DNA of 64,000 bases, taken from the NCBI GenBank assembly GCA_910586705.1, contig CAJUJK010000001.1, forward strand, positions 244,786 to 308,785, in the 5' to 3' direction. Positions within the stretch are counted from its first letter, which is position 1, and every line of letters begins with the position of its first letter. The DNA comes from an uncultured Lachnospiraceae bacterium (GTDB lineage: Bacteria > Bacillota > Clostridia > Lachnospirales > Lachnospiraceae). This document shows positions 32,410-40,827 of this stretch, in pieces. The position numbers and the translations under genes are program-made. Below the pieces are notes generated by a model. The model was not told the DNA's origin. It made no database searches and worked only from the letters and a program-made list of their open reading frames with translations.

Positions 32410-34239
32410 ATGTGTGGAATCGTAGGTTATATTGGAACAAAGCAGGCGGCGCCCATTATTCTGGATGGTCTGTCCAAACTGGAATACCGCGGGTATGACT
32501 CGGCGGGGATGGCGATCTACGACGGAGACGGAAAGATCAATATCACGAAGTCGGTGGGACGGCTTAAGATTCTGGAAAATATCACCCGCGGCGGGGAGAC
32601 CATGCCGGGGATATGCGGCATCGGGCACACGCGCTGGGCGACCCACGGTGTGCCGAGCAACACCAATGCGCACCCGCATTTCAATGAGGCGGAGACGATC
32701 ACCGTGGTACATAACGGCATTATTGAGAATTATTTACAGCTTCGGAAGATGCTGACTGACCGGGGATACCATTTTGTGTCGGAGACGGACACGGAGGTAC
32801 TGGCACATCTTCTGGATTACTATTATAAGGGCAATCCCCTCGAGGCGGTGACAAAAGTGCTGCACCGTGTGGAGGGTTCCTACGCGCTCGGCATTCTCTT
32901 CGCGGACTGCCCCGACCAGATTTTTGCGGCGAGAAAGGATTCCCCGCTGATCGTAGGGCAGAACGAGGACGGCTGTTTTATCGCTTCGGATGTGCCGGCG
33001 ATCCTGAAATATACCCGCAAGGTTTATTATGTGGACAATCAGGAAGTGGTGCGTCTGCGGGCGGATCACATGCATTTTTACACGGTGGACGAGGAGGAGA
33101 CCACAAAGGACCCCGTCTTTATTGAATGGGATGCCAGCGCGGCGGAAAAGGCGGGCTATGAGCATTTCATGCTAAAGGAGATGTACGAGCAGCCGAAAAC
33201 CGTGACGGATACACTTCTTCCCCGCATCAAGGACAACGATATCGTCATCGAGGAGCTCAACATGAGCGATGAGGAGATCCGCGCGGTGAACAAGATTCAT
33301 ATCGTGGCGTGCGGTTCCGCTTATCACGCGGGCGTCACGGGGAAATATGTGATCGAGGGACTGGCGCGCATTCCCGTGGAGGTGGATCTGGCCTCCGAGT
33401 TCCGCTACCGCGATCCGATTCTGGAGGAGGGCGCGATGGTGGTGGTCATCAGCCAGTCCGGCGAGACCGCCGATACACTGGCGGCTCTCAGAGAGTCCAA
33501 GAAGAGAGGGTTTCAAGTGCTCGGCATCGTCAATGTGGTGGGAAGTTCCATTGCCAGAGAGTCTGACAATGTGATGTACACATGGGCAGGACCAGAGATC
33601 GCGGTGGCGACCACAAAGGCTTACAGCGCCCAGCTGATCGCGCTCTACCTGCTGGCAATCAAATTCGGCAGGGTGCGGGGGAAAATCGACGATGCGGCAT
33701 ATGCGTCCATTCTGGGCGATCTGCGCTGCCTCCCGGATCAGATCGAACTGCTTTTGAACAATAAAAATAAGATTCAGAGATTTGCGAACCGCTACATCGG
33801 TGCGAAGGACGTATTCTTCATCGGCAGGGGGATCGACTATGCGATCTCACTGGAAGGCTCACTGAAGCTGAAGGAGATTTCCTACATCCACTCCGAGGCT
33901 TACGCGGCAGGTGAGCTGAAGCACGGCACCATCTCCCTGATCGAGGAGGGAACGCTCGTGGCGGCGGTGTCCACCCAGCCCGCGCTCTATGCGAAAACCA
34001 TCAGCAACATGGTGGAAGTGAAGGCGAGAGGCGCTTTTGTGCTGGCGGTGACATGCGAGGAGAATAAAGAGATCGAGAAGGCTGCGGACTATGTGATTTA
34101 CATCCCGGAGACGAATCCCTATTTTGCCAATTCGCTGGCGATCATACCGCTGCAGCTTTTTGGGTACTATGTGGCTGTGGGCAAAGGATGTGACGTGGAT
34201 AAACCGAGGAATCTGGCGAAATCGGTGACCGTAGAATAA
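32410..34239 (+). CDS. glmS: Glutamine-fructose-6-phosphate aminotransferase
   Basis: Makes glucosamine-6-phosphate from fructose-6-phosphate and glutamine, the entry to amino-sugar and peptidoglycan synthesis. The 609-residue length is standard. It opens with the catalytic MCGIVGYIG (Cys2 after Met removal), then RGYDSAGMAI, GHTRWATHGVPS and HNGIIENY for the glutaminase half; two SIS domains follow (VACGSAYHAG, ISQSGETADTLAAL, AAGELKHGTISLIEEG, and C-terminal KPRNLAKSVTVE). AAGGAGA precedes ATG 32410. Only 24 bases separate it from the upstream gene, so there is no room for a glmS ribozyme leader. Confidence 0.98.
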   Translation: MCGIVGYIGTKQAAPIILDGLSKLEYRGYDSAGMAIYDGDGKINITKSVGRLKILENITRGGETMPGICGIGHTRWATHGVPSNTNAHPHFNEAETITVVHNGIIENYLQLRKMLTDRGYHFVSETDTEVLAHLLDYYYKGNPLEAVTKVLHRVEGSYALGILFADCPDQIFAARKDSPLIVGQNEDGCFIASDVPAILKYTRKVYYVDNQEVVRLRADHMHFYTVDEEETTKDPVFIEWDASAAEKAGYEHFMLKEMYEQPKTVTDTLLPRIKDNDIVIEELNMSDEEIRAVNKIHIVACGSAYHAGVTGKYVIEGLARIPVEVDLASEFRYRDPILEEGAMVVVISQSGETADTLAALRESKKRGFQVLGIVNVVGSSIARESDNVMYTWAGPEIAVATTKAYSAQLIALYLLAIKFGRVRGKIDDAAYASILGDLRCLPDQIELLLNNKNKIQRFANRYIGAKDVFFIGRGIDYAISLEGSLKLKEISYIHSEAYAAGELKHGTISLIEEGTLVAAVSTQPALYAKTISNMVEVKARGAFVLAVTCEENKEIEKAADYVIYIPETNPYFANSLAIIPLQLFGYYVAVGKGCDVDKPRNLAKSVTVE

Positions 34240-34364
34240 AACACAATTTTTATAAATTTTAAACACAATTTAAACACAAATGGCAGATATACTTAGGACA
34301 TAATCAGCGAGGGGAAATAAAGCAGGCGGGCGTGAGTCCGTGATTTGTGGAAAGGAGCGGGATT

Positions 34365-35939
34365 ATGTACGACAACAATTATCCAAACGAGTATTCCAAT
34401 CATACGGGTTCGGAGCAGACGGGACTTCAGACGGGGAGTGAGTCTGAGCAGAGGGGGATCGGTTACCGGTCTTACCAGAATACAGGAAACCAGACGGGCG
34501 GCGGCACATACGGACAGGGCGCAGGGCAGAATGTGTATGGAAGCGGCGGCGCGTATTCGGGAAACAGCGGTTCCTATCAGGCAAATGGCACGTCCTATCA
34601 GGGAAGCGCCGGGAATTACCACTATGGTAATACCTATCCTAACGGTTATGCCCAGATGGAGCAGAAGAAGGAAAAGAAGCACAGGGAGAAAAAACAGGGC
34701 AGCGGTTATTTCAAGAAAGCCCTTGTGGCGGTGTCTCTGGGACTGTTCTTCGGGCTTTTCGCGGGAATCGGGCTGTATGCGGTGGATGCCGTCACAGGTA
34801 TGACGGAAAAAGACGGAGCGGCGCCGGAAAAGACGGAAAGCGCGCCCATGGCGGAAGCGGATACAGAGATTCAGGCGCCGGTGGATGTGCCGGCGATCAA
34901 ACAGTCGGATTCCGCAACGATGGTGGTCACGGATGTAACCGAAGTGGTAAAAAATGTGATGCCCTCTATCGTGGCGGTGAACAACCATTACACGGAGACC
35001 ATGTCGTGGTTCGGGCAGTCCATGGACAGCGAGGCGGATTCCAGCGGTTCCGGCATTATTGTGGGGCTGAACGATTCGGAGCTTCTGATCGTGTCCAACC
35101 ACCATGTGGTGGCGGACACCGATAAGCTGACAGTGCAGTTTAACGAGGGCAGCGAGGCGGAAGCCTTTATCAAGGGACAGGATTCCAAGATGGATCTGGC
35201 GGTCATTGCGGTACCAGTGACAGAACTGTCAGATTCTACGCTGGAGGCGATAGAAGTTGCCACGCTGGGCGATTCCGACACGCTGGAGGTGGGCGAGCCC
35301 GCCATCGCGATCGGCAATTCCCTCGGATACGGACAGTCCGTTACGACAGGCGTGATCAGCGCGCTTGACAGAAGCATCAGCCTGTCGGCAAGCAACGGTT
35401 ACGGCGGAGACAGCGTGGAGGGTACCTTTATCCAGACGGACGCCGCGATCAATCCCGGTAACTCCGGCGGTGCACTCCTTAATATAAAAGGCGAGGTAAT
35501 CGGTATCAATTCCAACAAGATCGGCGGCAGCGCCGTGGAGGGCATGGGCTATGCGATCCCTATTTCCGCGGCAAGCCCCATCATCGCGGAGCTGATGCTC
35601 AACGAGACCAAGAGCAAGGTGGCGGAGGAAGAAAGAGGGTATCTGGGCATTTCCGGCATCAGCGTGACACAGGAGGTTTCGCAGGCATACGGGATGCCGG
35701 AGGGCGTGTATATCGCGCAGGTTTATCCCGATACGGCGGCGGAGGCAGCAGGACTCAGACAGGGCGACATCATCACCAAGTTTGGTGGCAATACGATCAG
35801 ATCCATGGATGAACTGCAGAAAGAACTGGAGTTTTACGCAAAGGGCGATCAGGTGGAGGTCAAAGTGATGACCATGACCGTCGCCGGATACGAGGAAGTG
35901 ACCAAGACGCTGACGCTTGGAAATAAAGTGAGCGAGTAA
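34365..35939 (+). CDS. htrA: HtrA/DegP-family serine protease
   Basis: Membrane-anchored quality-control protease of the cell surface. Residues 1-110 are a long, low-complexity cytoplasmic region rich in Gly, Ser, Asn, Gln and Tyr; a single helix lies at about 115-140 (ALVAVSLGLFFGLFAGIGLY). The trypsin-like domain carries His247 (SNHHVVAD), Asp277 (SKMDLAVI) and Ser367 (NPGNSGGALL), and the C-terminal PDZ domain (about 425-515) contains GYLGISGI and GLRQGDIITKFGG. The catalytic triad is complete. AAAGGAG (34351-34357) precedes ATG 34365. The Tyr/Gly/Asn-rich tail is longer than in Bacillus HtrA. An 11-base perfect hairpin follows the gene. Confidence 0.95.
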   Translation: MYDNNYPNEYSNHTGSEQTGLQTGSESEQRGIGYRSYQNTGNQTGGGTYGQGAGQNVYGSGGAYSGNSGSYQANGTSYQGSAGNYHYGNTYPNGYAQMEQKKEKKHREKKQGSGYFKKALVAVSLGLFFGLFAGIGLYAVDAVTGMTEKDGAAPEKTESAPMAEADTEIQAPVDVPAIKQSDSATMVVTDVTEVVKNVMPSIVAVNNHYTETMSWFGQSMDSEADSSGSGIIVGLNDSELLIVSNHHVVADTDKLTVQFNEGSEAEAFIKGQDSKMDLAVIAVPVTELSDSTLEAIEVATLGDSDTLEVGEPAIAIGNSLGYGQSVTTGVISALDRSISLSASNGYGGDSVEGTFIQTDAAINPGNSGGALLNIKGEVIGINSNKIGGSAVEGMGYAIPISAASPIIAELMLNETKSKVAEEERGYLGISGISVTQEVSQAYGMPEGVYIAQVYPDTAAEAAGLRQGDIITKFGGNTIRSMDELQKELEFYAKGDQVEVKVMTMTVAGYEEVTKTLTLGNKVSE

Positions 35940-35984
35940 ACCGGAATAAAATAAGAGGAATGTAAAGATATAGCGGAGAAGAAC

Positions 35985-36027
35985 ATCCCCGGCAGGACGG
36001 TATTGTGAGGATACGGCTGCCGGGGAT
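35985..36027 (+). terminator. Hairpin after htrA
   Basis: Perfect 11-base inverted repeat (35985-35995 with 36017-36027) with a 21-base loop, 45 bases after the htrA stop. No T tract follows, so it is a terminator candidate only. Confidence 0.5.
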
Positions 36028-36072
36028 TGCTTATGGAAAGGAAATTCAAGTATAGATAATCCACTATTCGTA

Positions 36073-36081
36073 TGCTATACT
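36073..36081 (+). promoter_or_regulatory. Extended -10 promoter element upstream of clpX-like gene
   Basis: TGCTATACT gives a full extended -10 about 47 bases before the start at 36128; no consensus -35 is seen at the right distance. Confidence 0.45.
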
Positions 36082-36127
36082 ATGGGCAGACCAAGGTACG
36101 CGGGTGAATGGAGGGAAGATAAGAAGT

Positions 36128-37615
36128 ATGGACGATCATAGAGACGATAAACACGAAGAGCTGGAGAAGAACGCCGGGACAGAAGAAAAGAAAAGCGACG
36201 ATCCGGGCAGCGATTACGAGGACGTCTGCTTTATCTGCCGCAGACCAGAGAGCAAAGCGGGAAAGATGTTTAAACTTCCCAACAACATCTGTGTCTGCGA
36301 CGATTGTATGCACAAGACGATGGATACGGTCAGCCAGTTTGACTATCAGGGGCTTTTAAACAATCCCAATATGGGCAATGGGGGAAACGGGCAGGGTTTC
36401 CCGAACATCAGCTTTGTCAATCTGGCTGATTTGCAGGGAGACGGCGGTATTCCCAACAAACAGAAGCCGAAGAAAAAGAAGAAGGAAAAGGCGGCGGAGA
36501 TTGATATCAGGGATATTATGCCGCCCCACAAGATCAAGCAGAAACTGGACGAGTATGTGGTGGGGCAGGAGCACGCCAAGAAAGTCATGTCCGTGGCGGT
36601 ATATAACCACTATAAGAGAGTGGCGACCGGCACCATGGATGAGATTGAGATCGAAAAGTCCAACATGCTGATGATCGGTCCCACGGGCTGCGGCAAGACC
36701 TATCTGGTAAAGACGCTGGCGAAACTTCTGGATGTGCCGCTGGCGATCGCGGACGCCACATCGCTGACGGAGGCGGGCTACATCGGCGACGATATCGAGA
36801 GCGTGGTATCAAAGCTCCTCGCGGCGGCGGACAATGATGTGGAACGGGCGGAGCGGGGCATTATCTTTATCGATGAGATCGACAAGATTGCCAAGAAAAA
36901 GAACACCAACTCCCGGGACGTGAGCGGAGAGTCCGTGCAGCAGGGGATGCTGAAGCTATTGGAGGGCGCGGAGGTGGAGGTGCCTGTGGGCGCGAACTCC
37001 AAAAACGCCATGGTGCCTCTCGCCACGGTGAACACGAGAAACATCCTCTTTGTCTGCGGCGGCGCCTTTCCCGATCTGGATGAGATCATCAAGCAGAGAC
37101 TGAACAAAAAGACTTCCATCGGTTACAATGCCGAACTCAGGGATAAGTATGACAAAGAGAAAAATATCCTGAGCCGGGTGACGGTGGAGGACATCAGGAA
37201 ATTCGGCATGATTCCGGAGTTTATCGGCCGTCTGCCGGTGATCTTCACGCTGGAGGGCTTAAGCCGCGACATGATGGTGCAGATTTTAAAGGAGCCGAGA
37301 AATGCCATCCTGAAGCAGTATCAGAAGCTTCTGGAGCTGGATGAGGTGGAGCTTCTCTTCAACGAGGGGGCGCTGGAAGCCATTGCCGATAAGGCGATGG
37401 AGAAGGAAACCGGGGCGAGGGCGCTGCGCGCCATCATCGAGGAATTTATGCTGGATATCATGTACGAGGTGCCCAAGGACGACAACATCGGCAGAGTGAC
37501 GATTACCAGAGAGTATATAGAGGGCAACGGCGGACCGATTATCGACATCCGCAGCCGGAGCGCGGAACACCCGGACCGCTTGAAAGTGGTGCAGCAGCCG
37601 GAGAGCGGCTCGTAG
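36128..37615 (+). CDS. clpX: ClpX-type AAA+ unfoldase
   Basis: ATP-driven protein unfoldase that normally feeds ClpP. The N-terminal zinc-binding domain is present (CFICRRPES and CVCDDCMHK, four Cys). A linker of ~75 residues with a Lys-rich stretch (KQKPKKKKKEK) separates it from the AAA+ module: Walker A GPTGCGKT near residue 183, pore loop GYIGDD, Walker B IIFIDEIDKI, sensor 1 NILFVCGGAF, and the C-terminal GARALRAIIEEF. At 495 residues it is ~70 longer than standard ClpX, mostly in the linker. The ClpP-docking loop reads IGY (37118-37126) where IGF is usual. ATG 36128 is preferred; GTG/ATG codons shortly upstream are possible. clpP is not adjacent. Confidence 0.92.
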   Translation: MDDHRDDKHEELEKNAGTEEKKSDDPGSDYEDVCFICRRPESKAGKMFKLPNNICVCDDCMHKTMDTVSQFDYQGLLNNPNMGNGGNGQGFPNISFVNLADLQGDGGIPNKQKPKKKKKEKAAEIDIRDIMPPHKIKQKLDEYVVGQEHAKKVMSVAVYNHYKRVATGTMDEIEIEKSNMLMIGPTGCGKTYLVKTLAKLLDVPLAIADATSLTEAGYIGDDIESVVSKLLAAADNDVERAERGIIFIDEIDKIAKKKNTNSRDVSGESVQQGMLKLLEGAEVEVPVGANSKNAMVPLATVNTRNILFVCGGAFPDLDEIIKQRLNKKTSIGYNAELRDKYDKEKNILSRVTVEDIRKFGMIPEFIGRLPVIFTLEGLSRDMMVQILKEPRNAILKQYQKLLELDEVELLFNEGALEAIADKAMEKETGARALRAIIEEFMLDIMYEVPKDDNIGRVTITREYIEGNGGPIIDIRSRSAEHPDRLKVVQQPESGS

Positions 37616-37725
37616 CGGAAGCAGTTAGGCTTTCGGTCTGCAGCGCACAATGAATTGCTCTGGAAAGTGTCGGGACAGCCCGCCGCCGCATAAGGTATAG
37701 ATAAGGAGTGCCGGGGTGGAAGGGA

Positions 37726-37753
37726 CATATAAATAGCCGTTGTTATTTATATG
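37726..37753 (+). promoter_or_regulatory. Inverted repeat covering the start codon of the S8 peptidase
   Basis: A perfect 10-base inverted repeat (37726-37735 with 37744-37753, eight-base loop) places ATG 37751 in the 3' arm. In RNA this A/U-rich hairpin could hide the start codon, or the true start may be ATG 37781. Confidence 0.5.
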
Positions 37754-39460
37754 CAAAAAAGGGGCTTGACCTGCAAAGAAATGATTTTGTCGGATGAATT
37801 TGCGGATCTGATCGCGGATTACGACGCGATCGAACAGATTTTGGAAGATGTGGATATAGAATACTGCTATCATGCCGTGGACGCCGGATACGGTGTGGCG
37901 ACCGTGAAACGCAGTCAGGTTGCGCCTATATCCATAGGATATTATGGGTATTCGACGATCCCTAAGCTGTACGGACTGATGCAGGCGGGAGAGCGGGTTT
38001 TTGACGCTTCCCCTCTGGCGGCGATGGGCAATATCCGAATACAGAACCCGCCGCTTGCCTTACAAGGGAGCGGCGTTATTATTGGCTTTGTCGATACGGG
38101 AATCAACTACCGGGAAGACGTGTTCCGCAGGGACGACGGGAGCACCCGCATCCTGTCCATCTGGGACCAGACCATTCAGGCAGGGGAACCGCCCGAGGGA
38201 TTTCTGTATGGAACGGAATATCGCAGGGAGGATATTGACCGGGCGCTTGCCTCCGGGGAGCCGGAGTCGGTGGTGCCGAGTACCGACACCAACGGGCACG
38301 GCACGAGGATGGCTTCCGCGGCGGCGGGCAGCCTTCTGAATCAGGGGCTGACCTTCCGGGGAGCCGCGCCCCTCGCGGATATAGCGGTGGTAAAGTTAAA
38401 AGAGGCAAAGACCTACCTGCGGGACTATTATTTGATCGACGACCGCGCCGTGGCATATCAGGAAAATGATATCATGGAGGCGGTGAAATATTTACAGCAG
38501 ATGGCGGTGGCTTTCAGCAGACCTGTGGTGATTGTGATCGGGCTTGGCACAAATATGGGCAGCCACGACGGGACTTCCGCGCTGGATTCCTATCTGGATA
38601 TCGTGGCGGGGCGCAGAAGCAGGGCTGTTGTGGTGGGCGGCGGCAATGAAGGGGATAAAGAACACCATTACGAAAATTTTATGCCGGGCAATGTGGAAAT
38701 CCGCGTTGCCGGACCGATGAAGGGATTCTGCGCGGAAATCTGGGGAAGTCTCCCCGATGCCTATTCGGTCTCAATCCGTTCACCCGGCGGGGAGGTTTCG
38801 CCAGTTATTGACTTTCGGAATGGAATGGACAGGACTATTTCCTTTATTTTTGAGAGAACCCGCATACAAGTGGGGATTGCCCTTGTGGAGAAAGACTCCG
38901 GCGACCCGCTGATCTTTCTGCGTTTTCAGGACCCGACGCCGGGCATATGGACGGTGACGCTGTCGGCGTCTGTGCGGAGACCAAGCGGCGACGGGCGCTA
39001 CCATATATGGCTGCCGATTGAGGCGTTTCTGGAAGACAGCGTCACATTTTTACAGCCGAGTCCCGATGTGACGCTGACGGAGCCGGCAAACGCGTCTCAG
39101 GTCATTACGGTCTCCACTTACGACAGTTATACGGACAGCTGGTATGCGCCCTCCGGCAGAGGGTTTACGAGAAGCGGCAGCATTAAGCCGGATCTGGCGG
39201 CTCCGGGCGTCGGCGTGCACACCGCGCTGGGAGAGACGGACGGTTCCTGCATGGCGGCTGCTCTGTCTGCGGGCTGCGTGGCGCAGTTTCTGGAGTGGGC
39301 TGTGGTTGACGGCAATGCCTTTGCGGTGGAGAGCCGGGGCACGAAAAGCTTTCTGATTCAGGGGGCACAGCGCCCGGAGGGGATCCGCTATCCCGACAGA
39401 CAGTGGGGCTACGGGCGGATTGACATCAACGGGACCTTTGAGACGCTGGCGAGGCTGTAG
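37751..39460 (+). CDS. S8 subtilisin-like peptidase, Csp type, with Cys at the nucleophile position
   Basis: A 569-residue subtilase like the clostridial Csp proteases that process germination factors, with no signal peptide. The catalytic Asp115 lies in IGFVDTGINY and His183 in NGHGTRMASAAAG. The nucleophile motif, normally G-T-S-M-A, reads DGSCMAAALSAG, so residue 500 is Cys (codon 39248-39250); the neighbouring Ser499 stands where Thr usually is. A VVVGGGNEGD oxyanion segment is present, and the long insertion between His and Ser is typical of Csp enzymes. The protein could be a thiol-subtilase or a pseudoprotease. The start is uncertain: ATG 37751 has no ribosome site and sits in a hairpin; ATG 37781 is the alternative. 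Confidence 0.88.
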   Translation: MQKRGLTCKEMILSDEFADLIADYDAIEQILEDVDIEYCYHAVDAGYGVATVKRSQVAPISIGYYGYSTIPKLYGLMQAGERVFDASPLAAMGNIRIQNPPLALQGSGVIIGFVDTGINYREDVFRRDDGSTRILSIWDQTIQAGEPPEGFLYGTEYRREDIDRALASGEPESVVPSTDTNGHGTRMASAAAGSLLNQGLTFRGAAPLADIAVVKLKEAKTYLRDYYLIDDRAVAYQENDIMEAVKYLQQMAVAFSRPVVIVIGLGTNMGSHDGTSALDSYLDIVAGRRSRAVVVGGGNEGDKEHHYENFMPGNVEIRVAGPMKGFCAEIWGSLPDAYSVSIRSPGGEVSPVIDFRNGMDRTISFIFERTRIQVGIALVEKDSGDPLIFLRFQDPTPGIWTVTLSASVRRPSGDGRYHIWLPIEAFLEDSVTFLQPSPDVTLTEPANASQVITVSTYDSYTDSWYAPSGRGFTRSGSIKPDLAAPGVGVHTALGETDGSCMAAALSAGCVAQFLEWAVVDGNAFAVESRGTKSFLIQGAQRPEGIRYPDRQWGYGRIDINGTFETLARL

Positions 39461-39574
39461 GGAAAACTTGCTGATTTCTCCCACTTGTGGTAAGGTGTAA
39501 TAGTGAGTGTTTTATATTGGAATACTATGCTTACACAGGGAATCGGAATGTTCATGGAAGGCGGATACAGTGGA

Positions 39575-40789
39575 ATGAGGATACGGAAGCTTGGATTAGC
39601 CGGGCTGATTTTGATTTTGCTTCTGACAGGCTGCGGCAGACCTGCACAGGAGGCGTCGGCATCCGCGGAGAGTGATGCGGCGGAGGAGACGCAGCAGGCG
39701 GCGGAAGAGGAAGAGGAGAACGGATCGGGCGTGGAGATGACTTCATGGCGGGAGTCAGTGCAGAAAATGTTTGAGGATCCTTACGGGGATTATAAGGAAA
39801 CAGGCGGGGAGATCGCCTTTCTGACGGACGGTTCCGTGGAGGACGGCGGCTACAATGAAGCTATTTATAACGGGGTGCGGATGTATGCGCTGGGAGCGGG
39901 GACTTCCTTTTCTTTTTACCACGCCGACCCGGACGCGCCGGAAAGCTATCGGGAGACCGTGCAGCGGGCTGTGGAGGACCATGCAGGGCTGATTGTCTGC
40001 GCGGGGGATGTTTTCGGTGAGGCTGTGGGTGCGCTGCAGGAAACCTATCCGCAGACTTCTTTTCTGCTGGTGGACGCCGTGCCCCATGACGGGGAGCGGG
40101 AGGAACTTCCCATCTCGGAAAATGTGCACTGTGTCCTTTTCCATGAGGAGCAGGCAGGGTATCTTGCGGGCTATATGGCTGTCTGGGAGGGATACAGAAC
40201 GCTCGGTTTTATAGGCGGCAGAGAGGAGCCTGCCGTGCAGCGTTACGGCTACGGCTATCTGCAGGGAATCAACGCGGCTGCAAAAGATTTGTCGCTTACC
40301 GATGTGGTGGTCAATTACTGGTACGCCGGCACTTACACGGCGGACATTGCGGTGCGGGAGAAGGCTGACGACTGGTACGGGAACGGCACGCAGATTATCT
40401 TTGCCTGCGGCGGCGGTCTCTACGAGTCCGTGCTGGAAGCGGCGGAAAACAGGGACGGTCTGATGATCGGCGTGGACGTGGACCAGTGCAGGGTTTCAGA
40501 CAGGGTATTGACCAGTGCGGTCAAAAACATCGGTTTGGCGGTGACAGACGCGCTCGATGAGTATTATGCGGCGGGCGGCTGGTCGGATGAGGACGCCGGA
40601 CAGGTGAAGCGTTACGGTGTGGAGGAAGGCTGTGCAGCGATTCCGGTGGTGGATACGGAGTGGCGGTTTCAGGAAATTCCTACAACGCATTTTTTTGAAA
40701 TATATAAGCAGATGAAAAGAGGCGACAGGACGGTGTCGGATGCAACCGACATGCCGCCCGAAGTGGCTGTTTTGGTGAATTATGAATGA
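39575..40789 (+). CDS. BMP/PnrA-family substrate-binding lipoprotein
   Basis: A 404-residue lipoprotein of the basic membrane protein family, which usually binds nucleosides for an ABC importer (or is a stand-alone sensor such as Med). The signal peptide runs RIRKLGLAGLILILLL and ends in the lipobox LLTGC. The type 1 periplasmic-binding fold shows GEIAFLTDGSVEDGGYNEA, LIVCAGDVFGEAV, GYLAGYMAVWEGY, LGFIGGREEPAVQRYGYGY, and IIFACGGGLYESV. No ABC ATPase or permease gene is nearby, so it may work with a distant transporter or as a sensor. ATG 39575 is preferred because the signal peptide begins there; the frame is open ~70 bases further upstream. Confidence 0.87.
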   Translation: MRIRKLGLAGLILILLLTGCGRPAQEASASAESDAAEETQQAAEEEEENGSGVEMTSWRESVQKMFEDPYGDYKETGGEIAFLTDGSVEDGGYNEAIYNGVRMYALGAGTSFSFYHADPDAPESYRETVQRAVEDHAGLIVCAGDVFGEAVGALQETYPQTSFLLVDAVPHDGEREELPISENVHCVLFHEEQAGYLAGYMAVWEGYRTLGFIGGREEPAVQRYGYGYLQGINAAAKDLSLTDVVVNYWYAGTYTADIAVREKADDWYGNGTQIIFACGGGLYESVLEAAENRDGLMIGVDVDQCRVSDRVLTSAVKNIGLAVTDALDEYYAAGGWSDEDAGQVKRYGVEEGCAAIPVVDTEWRFQEIPTTHFFEIYKQMKRGDRTVSDATDMPPEVAVLVNYE

Positions 40790-40827
40790 GCGCGGGAGGT
40801 CTGGGAGTGTATAAGGAGAAAAAGAGT

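Noticed and set aside
34293..35105. 270-codon minus-strand frame opposite htrA
   Set aside because: His/Arg/Ile-rich translation typical of antisense frames, and no ribosome site or family motif.
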